Shown piece by piece: positions 11,300 to 22,775 of a stretch of DNA of 64,000 nt. Source of the DNA: Amphibalanus amphitrite (taxonomy: Eukaryota; Arthropoda; Thecostraca; Balanomorpha; Balanidae). The stretch is taken from assembly GCF_019059575.1 (NCBI RefSeq), contig NW_024881519.1:1116001-1180000 (forward strand). Direction: 5' to 3'. How positions within the stretch are numbered: position 1 is the first letter of the stretch; each line of letters begins with the position of its first letter. The notes below the pieces were generated by a model, which was given only the letters and a program-made list of their open reading frames with translations, was not told the DNA's origin and made no database searches. A program made the translations under genes and the position numbers.

Positions 11300-11540
11300 A
11301 GGCCGTATCAAAACTCAGTCCGTTTGCAAACGGCCTGGCCCGATTCAGGCCGTTTGAAAACGGCCTGGACAGCCCAGTCAGTATGCAAACGGACTGAAAA
11401 GTCAGGCCGTTTGAATACGGGCTGAAATTCCAGGCTGCATGCAAACCACCTGAAATTTCAGGCCGTTTGCAAACCGTCTAGGCCGTATGACAACTTTCCA
11501 GACACCAGGCCGTTTGCAAACGGTCTAGGCATTTTGAAAA
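11300..11540. repeat. Array of short palindromes (CCGTTTGCAAACGG)
   Basis: About ten degenerate copies of aggCCGTTTGcaAACGGcct, spaced roughly 20-30 bp apart and separated by variable sequence. Many copies are self-complementary. No coding sense. Confidence 0.7.
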
Positions 11541-11970
11541 CAATCTGGTCTACATAAAGTTACAGCTGGACAATGTTGAGTTTGTTGAAGCACGACCGTT
11601 TCATGACATTACATGGCACCATGAAATTCTGAGGTGCATTCGGCATCCGGAAAAATATTGTCACTCGGATATTCACCGTCGGAAAATTATTGTTGAGCGC
11701 CTATCTTCAGCACGTCTTGTTATCGCGATACCGTTCGTGATCCCCGATGATTCTCGCTAGTTCCGGGAAATTCTCCCTGATTTTCCCGATGACTAATGCA
11801 GGCCTGGTCAGGAATAGATTAGCAGAACTGAGACCCGGCCCGTATAGCGCCCGGTCGACCCGGGCTTCCCCCGGACTTCAAAGTTTCGCCTTCCACCGCA
11901 ATTGTCAAGTATTGCCGGCGTACGCCACCGGCCAGCCGCCGGCGGTCGACCGGGCGCGGTGAGGACTCTT
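11541..11970. other. No recognised feature
   Basis: Mixed-composition DNA between the palindrome array and the next element. Only short open frames; I see no gene, tRNA or inverted ends. Confidence 0.5.
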
Positions 11971-12589
11971 ATGTGAACCAGTGGCGCAGGAACTTCTTCC
12001 AGACTGGGGGGGGGGGGGGCTGAACCATAATAGAGATCAACCTAGGGTACCCCCAAATCTAGTTTTCTCACCGGTTTTAGACCACTTATTTTTCAGACCT
12101 TGGCCTTTTCAACAACAACAACAAAAAAAGAAAATATTTGCAAAAAAGTCAGTTATTCCGTCTCAGCTGAGTGAAGAAACTACCGTTTTGGCACCCTGTA
12201 ATAAAGGTTTTAATCTACCAAATGAGTTGCCGAGCCAGTGAAAGAGGTGAATTTTTCGCTTACATGCTTTCTCCCTTTATGACCCACAACCCGTAATTTG
12301 GGGAGGACAAGCTGCCCTAACGGTTCCTGACCTCATGAAAAGTTGTGATGCACCGCCCCCACGGCCCCAGAGCTGTGGGAGTAAGCTTCCCCCACTGCCC
12401 CCTCCCCCTGTTCCCGCGCCTACCTATGTATGAATCTATGAAATTATGTTGGTAGATTTCCGATTTCGATTCCTCCAGCTGGGGGGGGGGGCTCAAATAC
12501 ATTACGAGCCCCCCCCCCCCCCCAGCCGAAAAGTTGGAGGGGCTCAGCCCCCGCTAGCCCCCCCCCCCCCCACATTGCCCCAAAAGACG

Positions 12590-14115
12590 GTAAATAACTT
12601 TTGAAAATACCCATCTCCAATTTTAGTGTTTTCTGGACCAAAATTTTGCGAGAAATCCGATGGTGTGGTCCCGGAAATCTGAAAAATTTCCATTTTGGAG
12701 ATAGCACCTATTTTTGAAAAATAAATATTCGTCAGGCATAATAGTCAAATAAATTGAAAATATAATGAGTTAATTCTTGTAACAACACTAGAATGTGTCG
12801 AACATGAATTAGAGATATATTTTAGCTGAGATGATACTATATCTGCGCATATATGTACATGATCTAGTACATTAACCCTCGTCGGCCGGGAAGGGGTGGG
12901 GCGGGTGCCGCCTCATAGGACTTTTCGCGATAGCTTAAAACTCGCTTAGGGTAGACAGATGAAACTTGTTATACCTAATCTTTTATTCAAACTGGATCTT
13001 TTCACCTCAACTGCTTTTTTAGGTCAGGTCAGGTCACTGACCTATGACGTCATAAATAAACCTCTGCGAGATCCTCAGGTGTTGCAATTTTGCAACGCCC
13101 TCAGTGCCAGAGGAACTTTCACAGGAAGATGAAAGTTACAGGACGTAGTATCCTTCTGAGGTCTCACAACTTGTTTATCTAGGATTTAGCCTAAATGTCA
13201 CATGAGGTCAGGTCGGTCACGTGACCTCACCATTATAAGTCAATGGGGGAAATATTGAAACTGTTATTTTGGCGCCGGAAATGATCTAAAACTATCCCAA
13301 GCACATGAAATCGTGGTTTCATGATCGGACCTTACAAAGAGTGCATGAAACCACGATTTCATGTGCTTGGGACAGTTTTTAGACAATTTCCGGCGCCAAA
13401 ATAACCGTTTTCATATTTCCCTCCATTGACTTATTATGGTGAGGTCACGTGACCGAACTGACCTCATGTGACATTTGGGGAAAATCTGGGATATACATAT
13501 ACAATTTGTGAGACCTCTAAAGGATACTACGTCCTGTAAGCTTCATCTTCCTGTGAAAGTTCCTCTGGCACTGAGGGCGTTGCAAAGTTGCAACTTCTGA
13601 GGACCGTGCAGAGGTTCATTTATGACGTCATAGGTCAGTGACCTGACCTGACCTGAAAAACGCTGTTGGTGTCAAAAGATCCAGCTTGAATAAAATATTA
13701 GGTATGCCAAGTTTCAGCTGTTTTCCCTCAGCGTGTTTTGAGCTATCGCGAAAAAAAACTATGAGGCGGCATCCGCCCCACCCCTTCTCGGCCGGCGAGG
13801 GTTAATGTACTAGTTTATGTACATGTATGCGCAGATATAGTATCATCTCAGCTAAAATATATCACTAATTCATGTTCGATACATTCTAGTGTTAATATAA
13901 ATATTCACTCATATTTTCAATTTATTTGACTTTTGTGGGTGACGAATATTTACTTTTCAAAAAATAAGTGCTATCTCAAAAATGGATTTTTTTTCTTCAG
14001 ATTTCGGGGACCACACCATCGGATTCATCGCAAAATTTTGGTTCAGAAAACACTAAAATTGGAGATGGGTCATTTCAAAAGTTATTTACTGTCCGTTGGA
14101 GCAATGTGCCCCCTC
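12590..14115. repeat. Giant inverted repeat, arms about 760 bp
   Basis: The sequence from 12590 rightward reappears on the opposite strand from 14115 leftward with scattered differences. The centre is near 13335 (agcacatgaaatcgtggttt / aaaccacgatttcatgtgct). Outer arms 12590-12871 and 13806-14115 enclose the TTAA foldback 12876-13801. Confidence 0.85.
12876..13801. mobile_element. TTAA foldback element carrying AGGTCA motifs
   Basis: TTAA at 12872-12875 and 13802-13805. Ends CCCTCGTCGGCCGGGAAGGG and CCCTCGCCGGCCGAGAAGGG in inverted orientation; almost the whole length is self-complementary. AGGTCAGGTCAGGTCA lies near 13021 with its mirror near 13640. It occupies the symmetric centre of the outer palindrome (agtacaTTAA/TTAAtgtact). 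Confidence 0.82.
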
Positions 14116-14150
14116 CCCCCCCCCCCGGTTCCCGCGCCACTGATGTGAAC

Positions 14151-14441
14151 TGTCCATTGCGCGCTCCGGCGTTTTATGCCGCAAAATAATCGGTGAGTCT
14201 TGTAGTGATACATATTACGTTTCACCAGACCTCAACAGTAGTGGCTTCACCAGGCTCCATCAACTGGATGGCCGTACACAGGCGGACCGTGAACTTGTAT
14301 AATTAGTAATATTGTCGAAAAACGGCCGGGCTGAGCATCAGCACAGCAAGAAAATGTTCGACGTATGTAGGCGAGTCATTCGGCATGGAATGCGCAAGCA
14401 TTCACATGGATGCAACCTGATTATCGACCAACCTGGATCCA
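14151..14441. other. No recognised feature
   Basis: Unique-looking sequence between the hAT-like foldback and the next TTAA element. Only short open frames and no structure I can support. Confidence 0.5.
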
Positions 14442-14445
14442 TTAA

Positions 14446-15239
14446 CCCGCGCCGGGCCGGTGCTCTGAGATTCCGCGCCGGGCCGGGGGGGGGGGTCTGT
14501 TCGTGCTGCATCCTAGAGGGGGCGGCAACTGGGTCGGCAAACGGCTGTCACTGGGTCGGCATTCTCCGTGACTGGGTCGGCAATTGCCGACCCAGTTAAC
14601 ATGTTAAAATACGCCCTGCTGAGGTCAATGTCATGACCTGACCGGTAAGGGACAAGTTGCATATCAGTCGATCCGTATTGGTGATGTCAATTACGGAAAA
14701 TCGGAATACCGATACCAAACCAAATACCAACCAAAACCACGGGAAAATACCGAAACCAAACCAACTTGGGAAAATGAGGAAAATACCCACTTTTTACCGA
14801 TTTCTTAGCCTCTTATACGTTAGTGAGGGTTTATGATACCAACAAAATACCAAACACTACGATTGAAATACCAAATACCAAGTTGGTATCGGTTTGGTAT
14901 CGGTATACCAAAAAGTTGGTATCCGATTGACATCTCTAATCCGTATCGTCGAGCCAAACACAGCTAAGGTGTTTTCGCCGCTCTCAGTCAGATACCATTG
15001 GTGACCTGAGATGACGTCAGGGGCATTAAAAGGGGTCAAGGGAGCCATTTTCATGTTCAGTGTGTCAAAGATACTAGTATTTCAGTGTTTTAGAGTGTTT
15101 ATAATGACTTCCGTCTAAATAAGATGACTTTCAGATTTCTCCCATTGACTCCCAATGGGGAGTTTGCAAAATTGACCTGACCTTAGGTCATCGATATCAA
15201 AATTCGAAGATATACATTTTGTACATAATTTTGCTCTTA
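14446..15239. mobile_element. MITE family A, diverged reverse copy
   Basis: TTAA at 14442-14445 and 15240-15243. From about 14620 it follows family A in reverse (catatcagtcgatccgtat, cattttcatgttcagtgtgt, tcgatatcaaaattc). The first 170 bp differ and hold three direct copies of actgggtcggca. The right TTAA is shared with the next family A copy. A hAT MITE interrupts it at 14679-14938. Confidence 0.72.
14679..14938. mobile_element. hAT-type MITE with 8 bp duplication
   Basis: 260 bp flanked by atccgtat at 14671-14678 and 14939-14946. Left end ggtgatgtcaattacgg; right end complement tagagatgtcaatcgga. The interior is rich in ataccaaa/tttggtat runs. Confidence 0.78.
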
Positions 15240-17473
15240 TTAACCCGCGCCCGGCTGGGGGTCCTGGGTTTCCACGCCCTGCTGGGGGGTGTTTGAACAC
15301 CCCCCTTCTAACTCGGCTCCTGGGCCACGTAGCGATACCCGGAAGGCGGCGTTCGAAAGAGCGTCAAAAATAATGACGAAATCATCTTGTTCAATTTTTT
15401 GGTCAGGTCAAAGGTCAGGTCACCAGAGCAGTGGCGCAGCCAGGATTTCGTTTCGGGGGGGGGGGGGGGGGTCATCGCCTCCATAGCGGGCCCCCTAGTG
15501 TGCGGGCCCCCCCCCCCACTCATTTTTCAGAATCTCTCCATATTCCATACACATTCTGCTGAGCGGGCCCCCTTTACCTGCACGATAACCCTGAGCGAGT
15601 ATGAATCATTCAATTTTTACGCAAATTGACCACAACAGAAATATTTTACTATAACGTATGAATTCGTATCTTTCGAGGCCGAAAAGTGCTCATTCCGCAA
15701 TATGCATAGCATATATGCAATCGGAACTGTTGCCTGCTTCTGTCGGACAACATTTAAGTAGGCTCATGTGCCTGTCCTAATTTATTTATTTATTTATTTG
15801 TTTGTTTATTTATTTATTTATTTACCAAGATCGTCGACGGGATTTCCATTGAAAGACGAAGTCAATTCATAAAATAAAACACGCATACAGCACAAACCTA
15901 CTCGAAAAAAAAAAACACACGCACAGTAAAGCACAGTAAAACCGTACATATAGATATACAAGAATGACGATGATAAGGGTGGAACAACGCACGGAGTGGA
16001 ACAAAAGTAAAAGGTAAAAGCTGAATGACTAGTCCGGATACGGCAGAGTAGCAATTGGCTCACATGAGCACATGATCATACTGAAGCAGCGTATAGTTTA
16101 ACAGAACGACGAAAATGATAGAAGCTACTGTTGAACATGTCTACAGTAGGATGTCTGCCCAGAAAACGGTTCAGTTGTCTTGGCAGCCTACCAAACAGTC
16201 CTTCCTTGACAGTGCTCACTCGAGCGAATGGTACGTTCAGCAGTACACTAGTTTGCTGTCTGGTTACACGACTGGGTACACACAGGCCCATGTCACTCCA
16301 CTTTTGATGACATCATAAGGGGGCCTAAAGACAATAATGGCGTGGTGCGCCACAATCGCTTCCAAGCTTCTTACCAACAGCTGCCATTTTTTAAAATATT
16401 ATTTTGAAATGAAGTTACAAGTATTGAAAAATATTGTAATAAAGCTGTTAATCATATCAATACGTTATCTAAAAACATACTGAAAAATGATTTATTTATA
16501 GTAAAAATATAAGCTCGATGCGTTTTTACGTTGCTTTTCTGCTACTGCAGAGGGTTTTTAAATCGCCTATATCTTCAAAACCAGCCATTTCTTGACATAT
16601 GCCTCAGCAGGTCTCTGTAAGCTAGTGAATGACACTTGTCACGACAGTTGGAATTGAGCCACATTAGAAATTTGTGCTCGATCCGGCCTAAGCGATCGGT
16701 ATGCGTTTCGGCGGCGCCATTCCATATAACAGAAGAGTACTCGAGTATCGACCGCACGTGGGCATATTATGAGGAGAGCACGGATGACACATTGAGATGT
16801 CCGCTCGGGTAACCGAAGGTTTGTTGTCAATAGTTAAAACACTATTCTTTATAATTGTGTTTTTCTATTGAAAAACAAATCTGAGTTCCCTGACAATTTG
16901 GCAAAAGCTGCCTGAGATCAGTACAACTTGATGCTCTTGAAAACGGCTGGTCCAAATATTCTGATTTTTTCAGGATTTCTAGTGGGCCAGGTGATCTACG
17001 TTCTGGTATGGGTCTCCCCTCCGCGGACCATCTGGTGCACGTGCCACGTGACTTTAAAAATTCCCGTGTTAAGCCAATGGGGAAAATGAAAAAAATGCGT
17101 TCCACGGCAGATTGCTCGAAAACGATCCAAACGACCCCCCATTTTCTTACATGCAGATCAACCACCATTCGGTGCACTACCCATGGGTATGTCGCAAAGT
17201 GGCCGGAAAAGTCCAGAACCACGTGCCACGTGCCGTTGAAAATGACCCTGCACACCGGAAATTGGGACTTTTGGTCATTTCGGCGCACCCATGATGCATA
17301 CTATGGCGTGGGTGACCAAACAATGGGTGTCATCCGGTCGGCAACTGTTTAAGGTGTCGTCCAGTGGGCCAAAGTGGTAGTTTCAAACTTTTGGGATCCA
17401 CCACTCTGGGGATTCTTTTTGACAATATACTTACGTTTCTTGGCGCAATGTTCATTCCACCCAGCCAGCCGGT

Positions 17474-17709
17474 CGTCAATGCGTTAGATGACCCAAATGA
17501 CGATTGACCTGAAGGAAGTTGGGGGCGAGGAACACGCACGTGCCATCCGTTTTTTACTCGGGCGCTTTCATCTAGGAGATTTTTGCAGATACGTCAATGC
17601 GTTAGATGACCCAAATGACGATTGACCTGAAGGAAGTTGGGGGCGAGGAACACGCACGTGCCATCCGTTTTTTAATCGGGCGCTTTCATCTAGGAGATTT
17701 TTGCAGATA
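17474..17709. repeat. 118 bp tandem duplication
   Basis: 17474-17591 is repeated at 17592-17709 with one visible difference (tttttactcggg versus tttttaatcggg). It starts cgtcaatgcgttagatgac. A recent duplication. Confidence 0.9.
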
Positions 17710-17759
17710 TCTTTTTGATTTGTGAAAATGACCAGCCTAGCGGTATGCCAGCCGCTGAT

Positions 17760-18285
17760 AAATTATTATCTTGCTGCGGCCGGGCGCTTATTTGCGGTGT
17801 TTGCGTTTGGCGGCTGGCGGGCGACTTTTAGTCGTTTTCGGTTAGCAGTTAGCGTCGGTGCGGTGCGGGCGGTTTTATTTTTTTCGGCGTTTCGGCGTTT
17901 TTTTCTGTGTGGTTTGCGGCGGTCGGGTGATTTTTTGCCGTTTGCGTTGGCTTTTCGGGCGTGCGTTTTACACGTTTTGCGGTGTTTACGTTTTGCGGCG
18001 GGCGGGCGTTTTGTGTTTTTTGCGGTGTTTGTCTTTGGCGGCGGGCGGGCGGGCGGGCGGGCGATGCGGGCGGTTTTCTTCTTTTTTTTGCGTCGTTTGC
18101 GGTGTTAAATTTGTTTGCGGTTGGCGGGCGGTTTTATTGTTTTGCGGCGTTTTTGCGTTTTTTATTTGCGGTTTGCGGCGGGCGGGCGTTTGTTTATTTT
18201 TTGCGACGTTTGCGTTGGCGTTTCGGGCGTGCGTTTTGCGCGTTTTGCGGTGTTTGCGTTTTCCGGCGGGCGGGCGTTTTTCACA
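17760..18285. repeat. G/T-rich strand-asymmetric tandem tract
   Basis: Degenerate repeats of ggcgggcgggcgtttt and tttgcggtgtttgcg on the plus strand, almost free of A. Long frames on both strands (Phe/Arg/Gly-rich plus; Lys/Pro/Arg-rich minus) are composition artefacts. Confidence 0.75.
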
Positions 18286-18539
18286 ATTCAAAGTCCAAAC
18301 CTTCGGGCCACAGCGCTCCTCGAAAAGCGCTGCCCTCGAGTAAGCTTTCTGAAATGATCTGATCAGATAACCTAAGGCACGATTTCCTTTTTTTGCTGTC
18401 TGGTCAATATGTGGTCCGAAAGTCAGCTTGGAGTCGAGCATGACACCGAGATCTCGAAAGCCATCTATTGGCTGCTGTAGTATGTAGATTATGCCATTAT
18501 TCTTCTTCATTACGTGAATTCGCTCACAAAAAGTTTTAA

Positions 18540-20792
18540 CCCTTGCCGGCACAGGGGGGAGGGGTTGATGCACCCCCTACGGTTTTTTCGCGAATAACTC
18601 GCGTAAAAAGCGGCTGATAGCGACGAACTTTCAGCACCTTCGCGTTGATCAATTTTACGCCTACCTACCATAGATATTTCATGACCCTGACCCAAATGAC
18701 CTTTGACCTAGGGTGTCCCATAATTACCCGGACATTGTTAATTAGCGTATAAAATAAGGCAAACATGATTGCGCTTTTTTCTTTTTACCGTCCTATATAG
18801 TCAACTCGGGTGGCTGTGAAATAGCACATGCAATAGATACTCTTGTTACAAGATCAGCCGACAATGATGGAAAATGCCAGCCATTGCTGGTCTCAGTTGT
18901 TTTACGGGTCTCCCGAAACTGGGTGTAGGCCTGTTTTCTTTGACTTCTTGCCGGAGGATAATACGATCATATAAGATAAACTTGACATCAAAGTGTTCCC
19001 AGGCCATAAGGTATTATCCCCCGAAACAAAAATTTCTGTCTACGCCACTTTTGCTGCGTTTTTTACATCTGGAATGGAGAAGCTCCATGTCTGAACATTG
19101 CGCAACCTTTGGCTTCCAACAGATTTGGTTTCCAAAACAAACCCGTTCATGGCCATTTGGTTCACGGCATCCAGTTTTCGCACTGGTAGAATATTACCGC
19201 AGTAGTACTCTGTGCCAACGGTTGGCTCTGGGCCATCATATCAAGCCCAATGAGTGCACGGTGGCTCAAAATGTCTCACAATTTGATTTTCGACAGGTGC
19301 CTGGCCGTCTCTGCTGTTGGAGCGTTGTAGCCATCGGACGTTCACACACGCCTTTTTCGGGCGGTTCAAATTTCATAATACCTTCGTTAGACCACAAAGT
19401 GTGCTTCAATATACTGTTTTGTTGTATATGTTATGTTTTTGGGATGAATTGTAGTGATTTGCGCTGCTTTTCCCGTAGTTTTCGCATATTTTTCTGGCGA
19501 AGGACCCCAAATTCCAAAAATTTGTCGAAGATAGTGGTGCAAAGTAGACTAATGTTTTGTAGATAATCCTGATCTATTGTTTAGCTAGTTTTTAGCTAGA
19601 TCGGTGACGTTTGTTGTCTATGACAAGCAACCACTTGTTTGACAACTGGTGCATGGCTCTTTTTGGCCGAGCCCAAGCTTGTCAATCAGGTTTATCTCTT
19701 GCTCTCTCTGGCTTCGTTAGCTGATATAATTGCGCTTTGCTCAATCCTAACTGCTTGCAGATGAGCTGCTGAAGCTCTCCAGCAAAAACCATGCCGAAAG
19801 TCCGTTTATCAAGTTGAGAACGGGAGTTGATTCACCATGGTTGCCTATTAGTGGCTTAAGCTGAAAACGGAAAAGGACTACTCTTACTTGACTCTGGATA
19901 ACAATTGATTCGAGTCGTTACCGGCCACCAAAAGCACACAGTCCCCAATCTCGATAGCTAAGGGATATCCTATAAAAGTATCATGCTTGTATATCATTGG
20001 AAGCGAGCGTAGTCGTACTTTTAGCCAGAAAATAAATGTCCGGGTAATTCTGGGACACCCTGTACTTTCCGAGATCATGTTTGGCCAGAATCGCGGTTCG
20101 GCGTATGCCGGCTCGCATTAGCCGCGGGTTTGCAGTCCTTTCGTGGTTTCAAGCGTTCAAACATGTGATTTGATGCTGCTCCCATGCATAAGGGTGATGT
20201 CAATGTCACCTGAAGGTCAGGTCAGGTCAGGTCATTGACTTATGATGACCTCGGTACACTTTTTCAAGTAATGCATGTTTCTAGGCTAGTTTTTTTTTTG
20301 AGCTGAATTCGATTTTAGCAACCAATTGAACATTTAAGAAGTAGTTTTGGTGCCTTCGTAACATGTTACGAAGTTGTCAGAGGCGGTTGACACGTAGGTA
20401 CTACGAATACCATGGGCAGGACCCCTACTGGTTGACATGTCCTGACCTGACCCGACCTGGCCTAAATGCATAAAGACATCATCTGTGATCAAAACTAACA
20501 TAGTTAATATTCGTGATCAGCACCCCGACAAAAACCCTATAGCAGCCACATTTTACGACGCTCTAACAGGTCCCGATTTTCCCGACATTTGGGTCATTGA
20601 CCTGACCTGGAAAGTCAACCAATGACCTAGGACCTTGGAACTGGGTATTATCGGCTTCCTCTCGTCACGGGCAACACGTTCGTTTTTTTCCGCGAAGCTC
20701 TAGCTCGATCATGGGCCAAACGCGAGGAAGGGAGTGGTACCCTCCCTCCCTTGTGCCTTCGAAGGACGCAAAATGGCCTGAGCCGGCGAGGG
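18540..20792. mobile_element. TTAA-type AGGTCA element split by a mariner-like element
   Basis: Left TTAA 18536-18539 then CCCTTGCCGGCACAGGGGGG; right end CCGGCGAGGG then TGAA (drifted TTAA) at 20793-20796. The segment 20200-20600 is the same family as 1-366 and 47500-47996. Net length about 0.9 kb without the insert. It entered the LINE remnant at 18536. Confidence 0.72.
18711..20062. mobile_element. Mariner-like element, decayed
   Basis: Ends gggtgtcccataattacccg and (complement of right end) cagggtgtcccagaattacc, TA at 18709-18710 and 20063-20064. Its 1.35 kb length matches Tc1/mariner. No intact transposase; a 230-codon plus-strand frame at 18874-19566 has no recognisable motif and I do not call it. 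Confidence 0.62.
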
Positions 20793-20796
20793 TGAA

Positions 20797-21884
20797 CGCG
20801 CTCACATGGGTCATGTACATATTGCCTTGGGCCAGGTTTGTTGTGGTGTGGTGATGTGGTGACGTAGATTCTGTCTGTTACCGTGGTCCCGGCATGGTGT
20901 TATGTTATCCCGGGGTTGGGGTAGGTACAGGCCAGACCGTTGCACCTACATAGTGCGCTGACCTTTGCGCAACTTATAGAACAAGGATGGGGAACGTGCC
21001 TGTGAGGGGTCTCAGCTCGATCGGGCCGGTGGTGAGCACATGGCGCGTGCTCAAAAAGTGCAAATTCGCGTCATAGACTTTACATGTATAAATCGGCTTG
21101 CAAAATTGGGCGAAAATGGCTAAATTTGCCCGACACGGGTCCGGTTCCCGTGCAGTATCTCGGTAACCGGCATGGGGAACACAGTATCGTATATGAGGAT
21201 CGAACGGGCCATCGAATTGTGAGCGGCGCAGGGATGGCACGCGCCACGTGCACCCGTGAGGGCACGTATGCTTGAAAAATTGACGTTTCGGACGGATTTT
21301 GGACTTAATGCTATTTTCGGGTGACTGTCAGACGGAGCGGGTTCAAACAACGCCTGTTGGCAAGAGAAATGTACCGCCTCTCAAGGAAAATTTGTGAAAA
21401 GATAATTGATCAAAAACAATGTGGAACAAATCGCTGGAGAAAATGGTATTTGTTCATGACTTACTTAATTACACGGGTTTTGTTGCAAAACCTGATACGT
21501 TTGACAATTAAAAATGGCATCGTTGGAAAGAGCATTCAATTTTGTCCAAGATTCAATCATCGCTTTTGCAAGACGAGCAACAGTATTCTTAAAAATCTAA
21601 ATTTTTCAAACCTCTACATGGTAGTTCATCTATGGCTCTCATTTTTCAATGACCTACGTCAACCTATGCTATAAAATACACTTAGCAATTTCTATACTAC
21701 ACGTATGGTTATCAGACACGAGCACCTCGATGCAATGGATGTTTTTTTTTCAAACCAAAATGCTTAGCCGTCAAAAGACAACCGACCGAAATGGATACAT
21801 GACCCACGGACACAAGACCAACCAAACGCCCACCGATCGAAAATACCCCTTATTCGCGTTGCGGAGCAAGCGGGTCACCCTAGC
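20797..21884. other. No recognised gene
   Basis: Mixed sequence inside the hAT-type element. 21000-21270 is moderately GC-rich with cgcgccacgtgcac-like stretches also seen near 17040 and 59920. Frames of 117 aa and below show no motif. Confidence 0.45.
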
Positions 21885-22680
21885 GGGCCCCATCCACCCG
21901 GGGGCCCGGGCCCCATCCACAGGGGGCTGGTCCCCGTCGGCCGTCCACACGAGGGTCCGGGCTCCGTCCACCCGGGGGTCCGTGGCTCGTCCACCAGGGG
22001 CCCGGGTCCCGTTCTCCCAGGGACCCGGGCCCCGTTCTTCCGGGGGCCCGGATCCAATCCACCCGGGGGTCCGGGCCCCGTCCATCCGGGCCCCGACCCC
22101 ATCCACCCGGGGCCCGGGCCCGTCCACCCGAGGGTCCGGGCCCCGTTCTCCCGGGGGCCCGGGCTCCGTCCACCCGGGGCTCCGGGGCCCGTCCACCAGG
22201 GGCCCGGGCCCCGTTCTCCCGGGGACCCGGCCCCATCCACCCGGGGCCCGGGCCCCATTCACCCGAGGGCCCGGGCCCTATCCCCACGGGGCCCGGGCCA
22301 CGTCCACCTGGGCTCTGAGTCCGGGCCCCGTTCTCCGGGGGCCCGGGCCCTATCCACCCGGGGGTTCGGGCCCCGTCCACTCGGGGCCCGGGGTCCGTAC
22401 TCCCGGGGGCTTGGGCCCCATCCACCCGGGGGCCCCGGGCCCCATCCACCCAGGGGGCCCGGACCCATCCAACGGGGGGCCCGGACCCCATCCACCGGGG
22501 CCCGGGCCCTATCCACCCGGGGGCCCGGACCCATCCACCCAGGGGGCCCGGGCTCGTTCTCCCTGGGGCCCGGGCCCCATCCACCGGGGGTCCGGGCCCC
22601 GTCCACCCGGGGCTCGGGGCCCGTTCTCCCGGGGGCCCGGGCCCTCTCCACCTGGGCCCCAGGCCGACTCCTCACCCGTG
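21885..22680. repeat. GGGCCC-rich minisatellite
   Basis: About 0.8 kb of degenerate units such as gggcccgggccccgtccacc, with boundaries varying by insertion of g or c. It is open in several frames on both strands (Pro/Gly/Arg-rich), as expected of a repeat with few stop codons; not a gene. Confidence 0.88.
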
Positions 22681-22730
22681 GTGTTCCAGTAGGCATTTCT
22701 CGAAGCGGGCTCGTCCGATTAGATTAGGAC

Positions 22731-22774
<44 letters not shown>
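22731..22774. repeat. (CT)n microsatellite
   Basis: Near-pure CT dinucleotide run close to the right end of the hAT-type element. Confidence 0.95.

Positions 22775-22775
<1 letters not shown>

Larger units (their letters stand above)
11979..14142. mobile_element. hAT-like foldback element
   Basis: Ends CAGTGGCGCAGGAAC (left) and GTTCCCGCGCCACTG (right) with a perfect 8 bp duplication atgtgaac at 11971-11978 and 14143-14150, the hallmark of hAT transposition. Most of the element from about 12590 is a giant inverted repeat. A second end-like GTTCCCGCGCC at about 12411 suggests an older nested element in 11979-12425. No transposase. Confidence 0.82.
15777..18535 (-). pseudogene. LINE remnants: RT thumb and C-terminal segments
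   Basis: Three minus-strand pieces in LINE order: RDLGVMLDSKLTFGPHID at 18320-18535, RSILEYSSVIWNGAAETH at 16575-16757, and VPFARVSTVKEGLFGR at 16076-16291, followed by a (TAAA)n-type tail at 15781-15826. The last piece resembles the LINE fragment inside the BEL element (27827-28248). The upstream end stops at TTAA 18536, where a TTAA element entered. The interval 16840-18310 is foreign sequence. All pieces are too short to be functional. Clade not assigned. Confidence 0.7.

Noticed and set aside
11300-11540. CRISPR-like array
   Set aside because: Units and spacing are irregular, the 'repeat' is a short palindrome, and the context is eukaryotic.
17722-18343. Phe/Arg/Gly-rich frames of 128-161 codons
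   Set aside because: Composition artefact of the G/T-rich tract.
18874-19566. 230-codon plus-strand frame within the mariner-like element
   Set aside because: No D/E catalytic motif on either strand that I could support; kept only as part of the decayed element.
21649-22692. 347-codon plus-strand frame, and several minus frames of up to 234 codons
   Set aside because: All lie in the GGGCCC minisatellite. Frames are open on both strands because the repeat lacks stop codons; the products are Pro/Gly/Arg repeats without domain.
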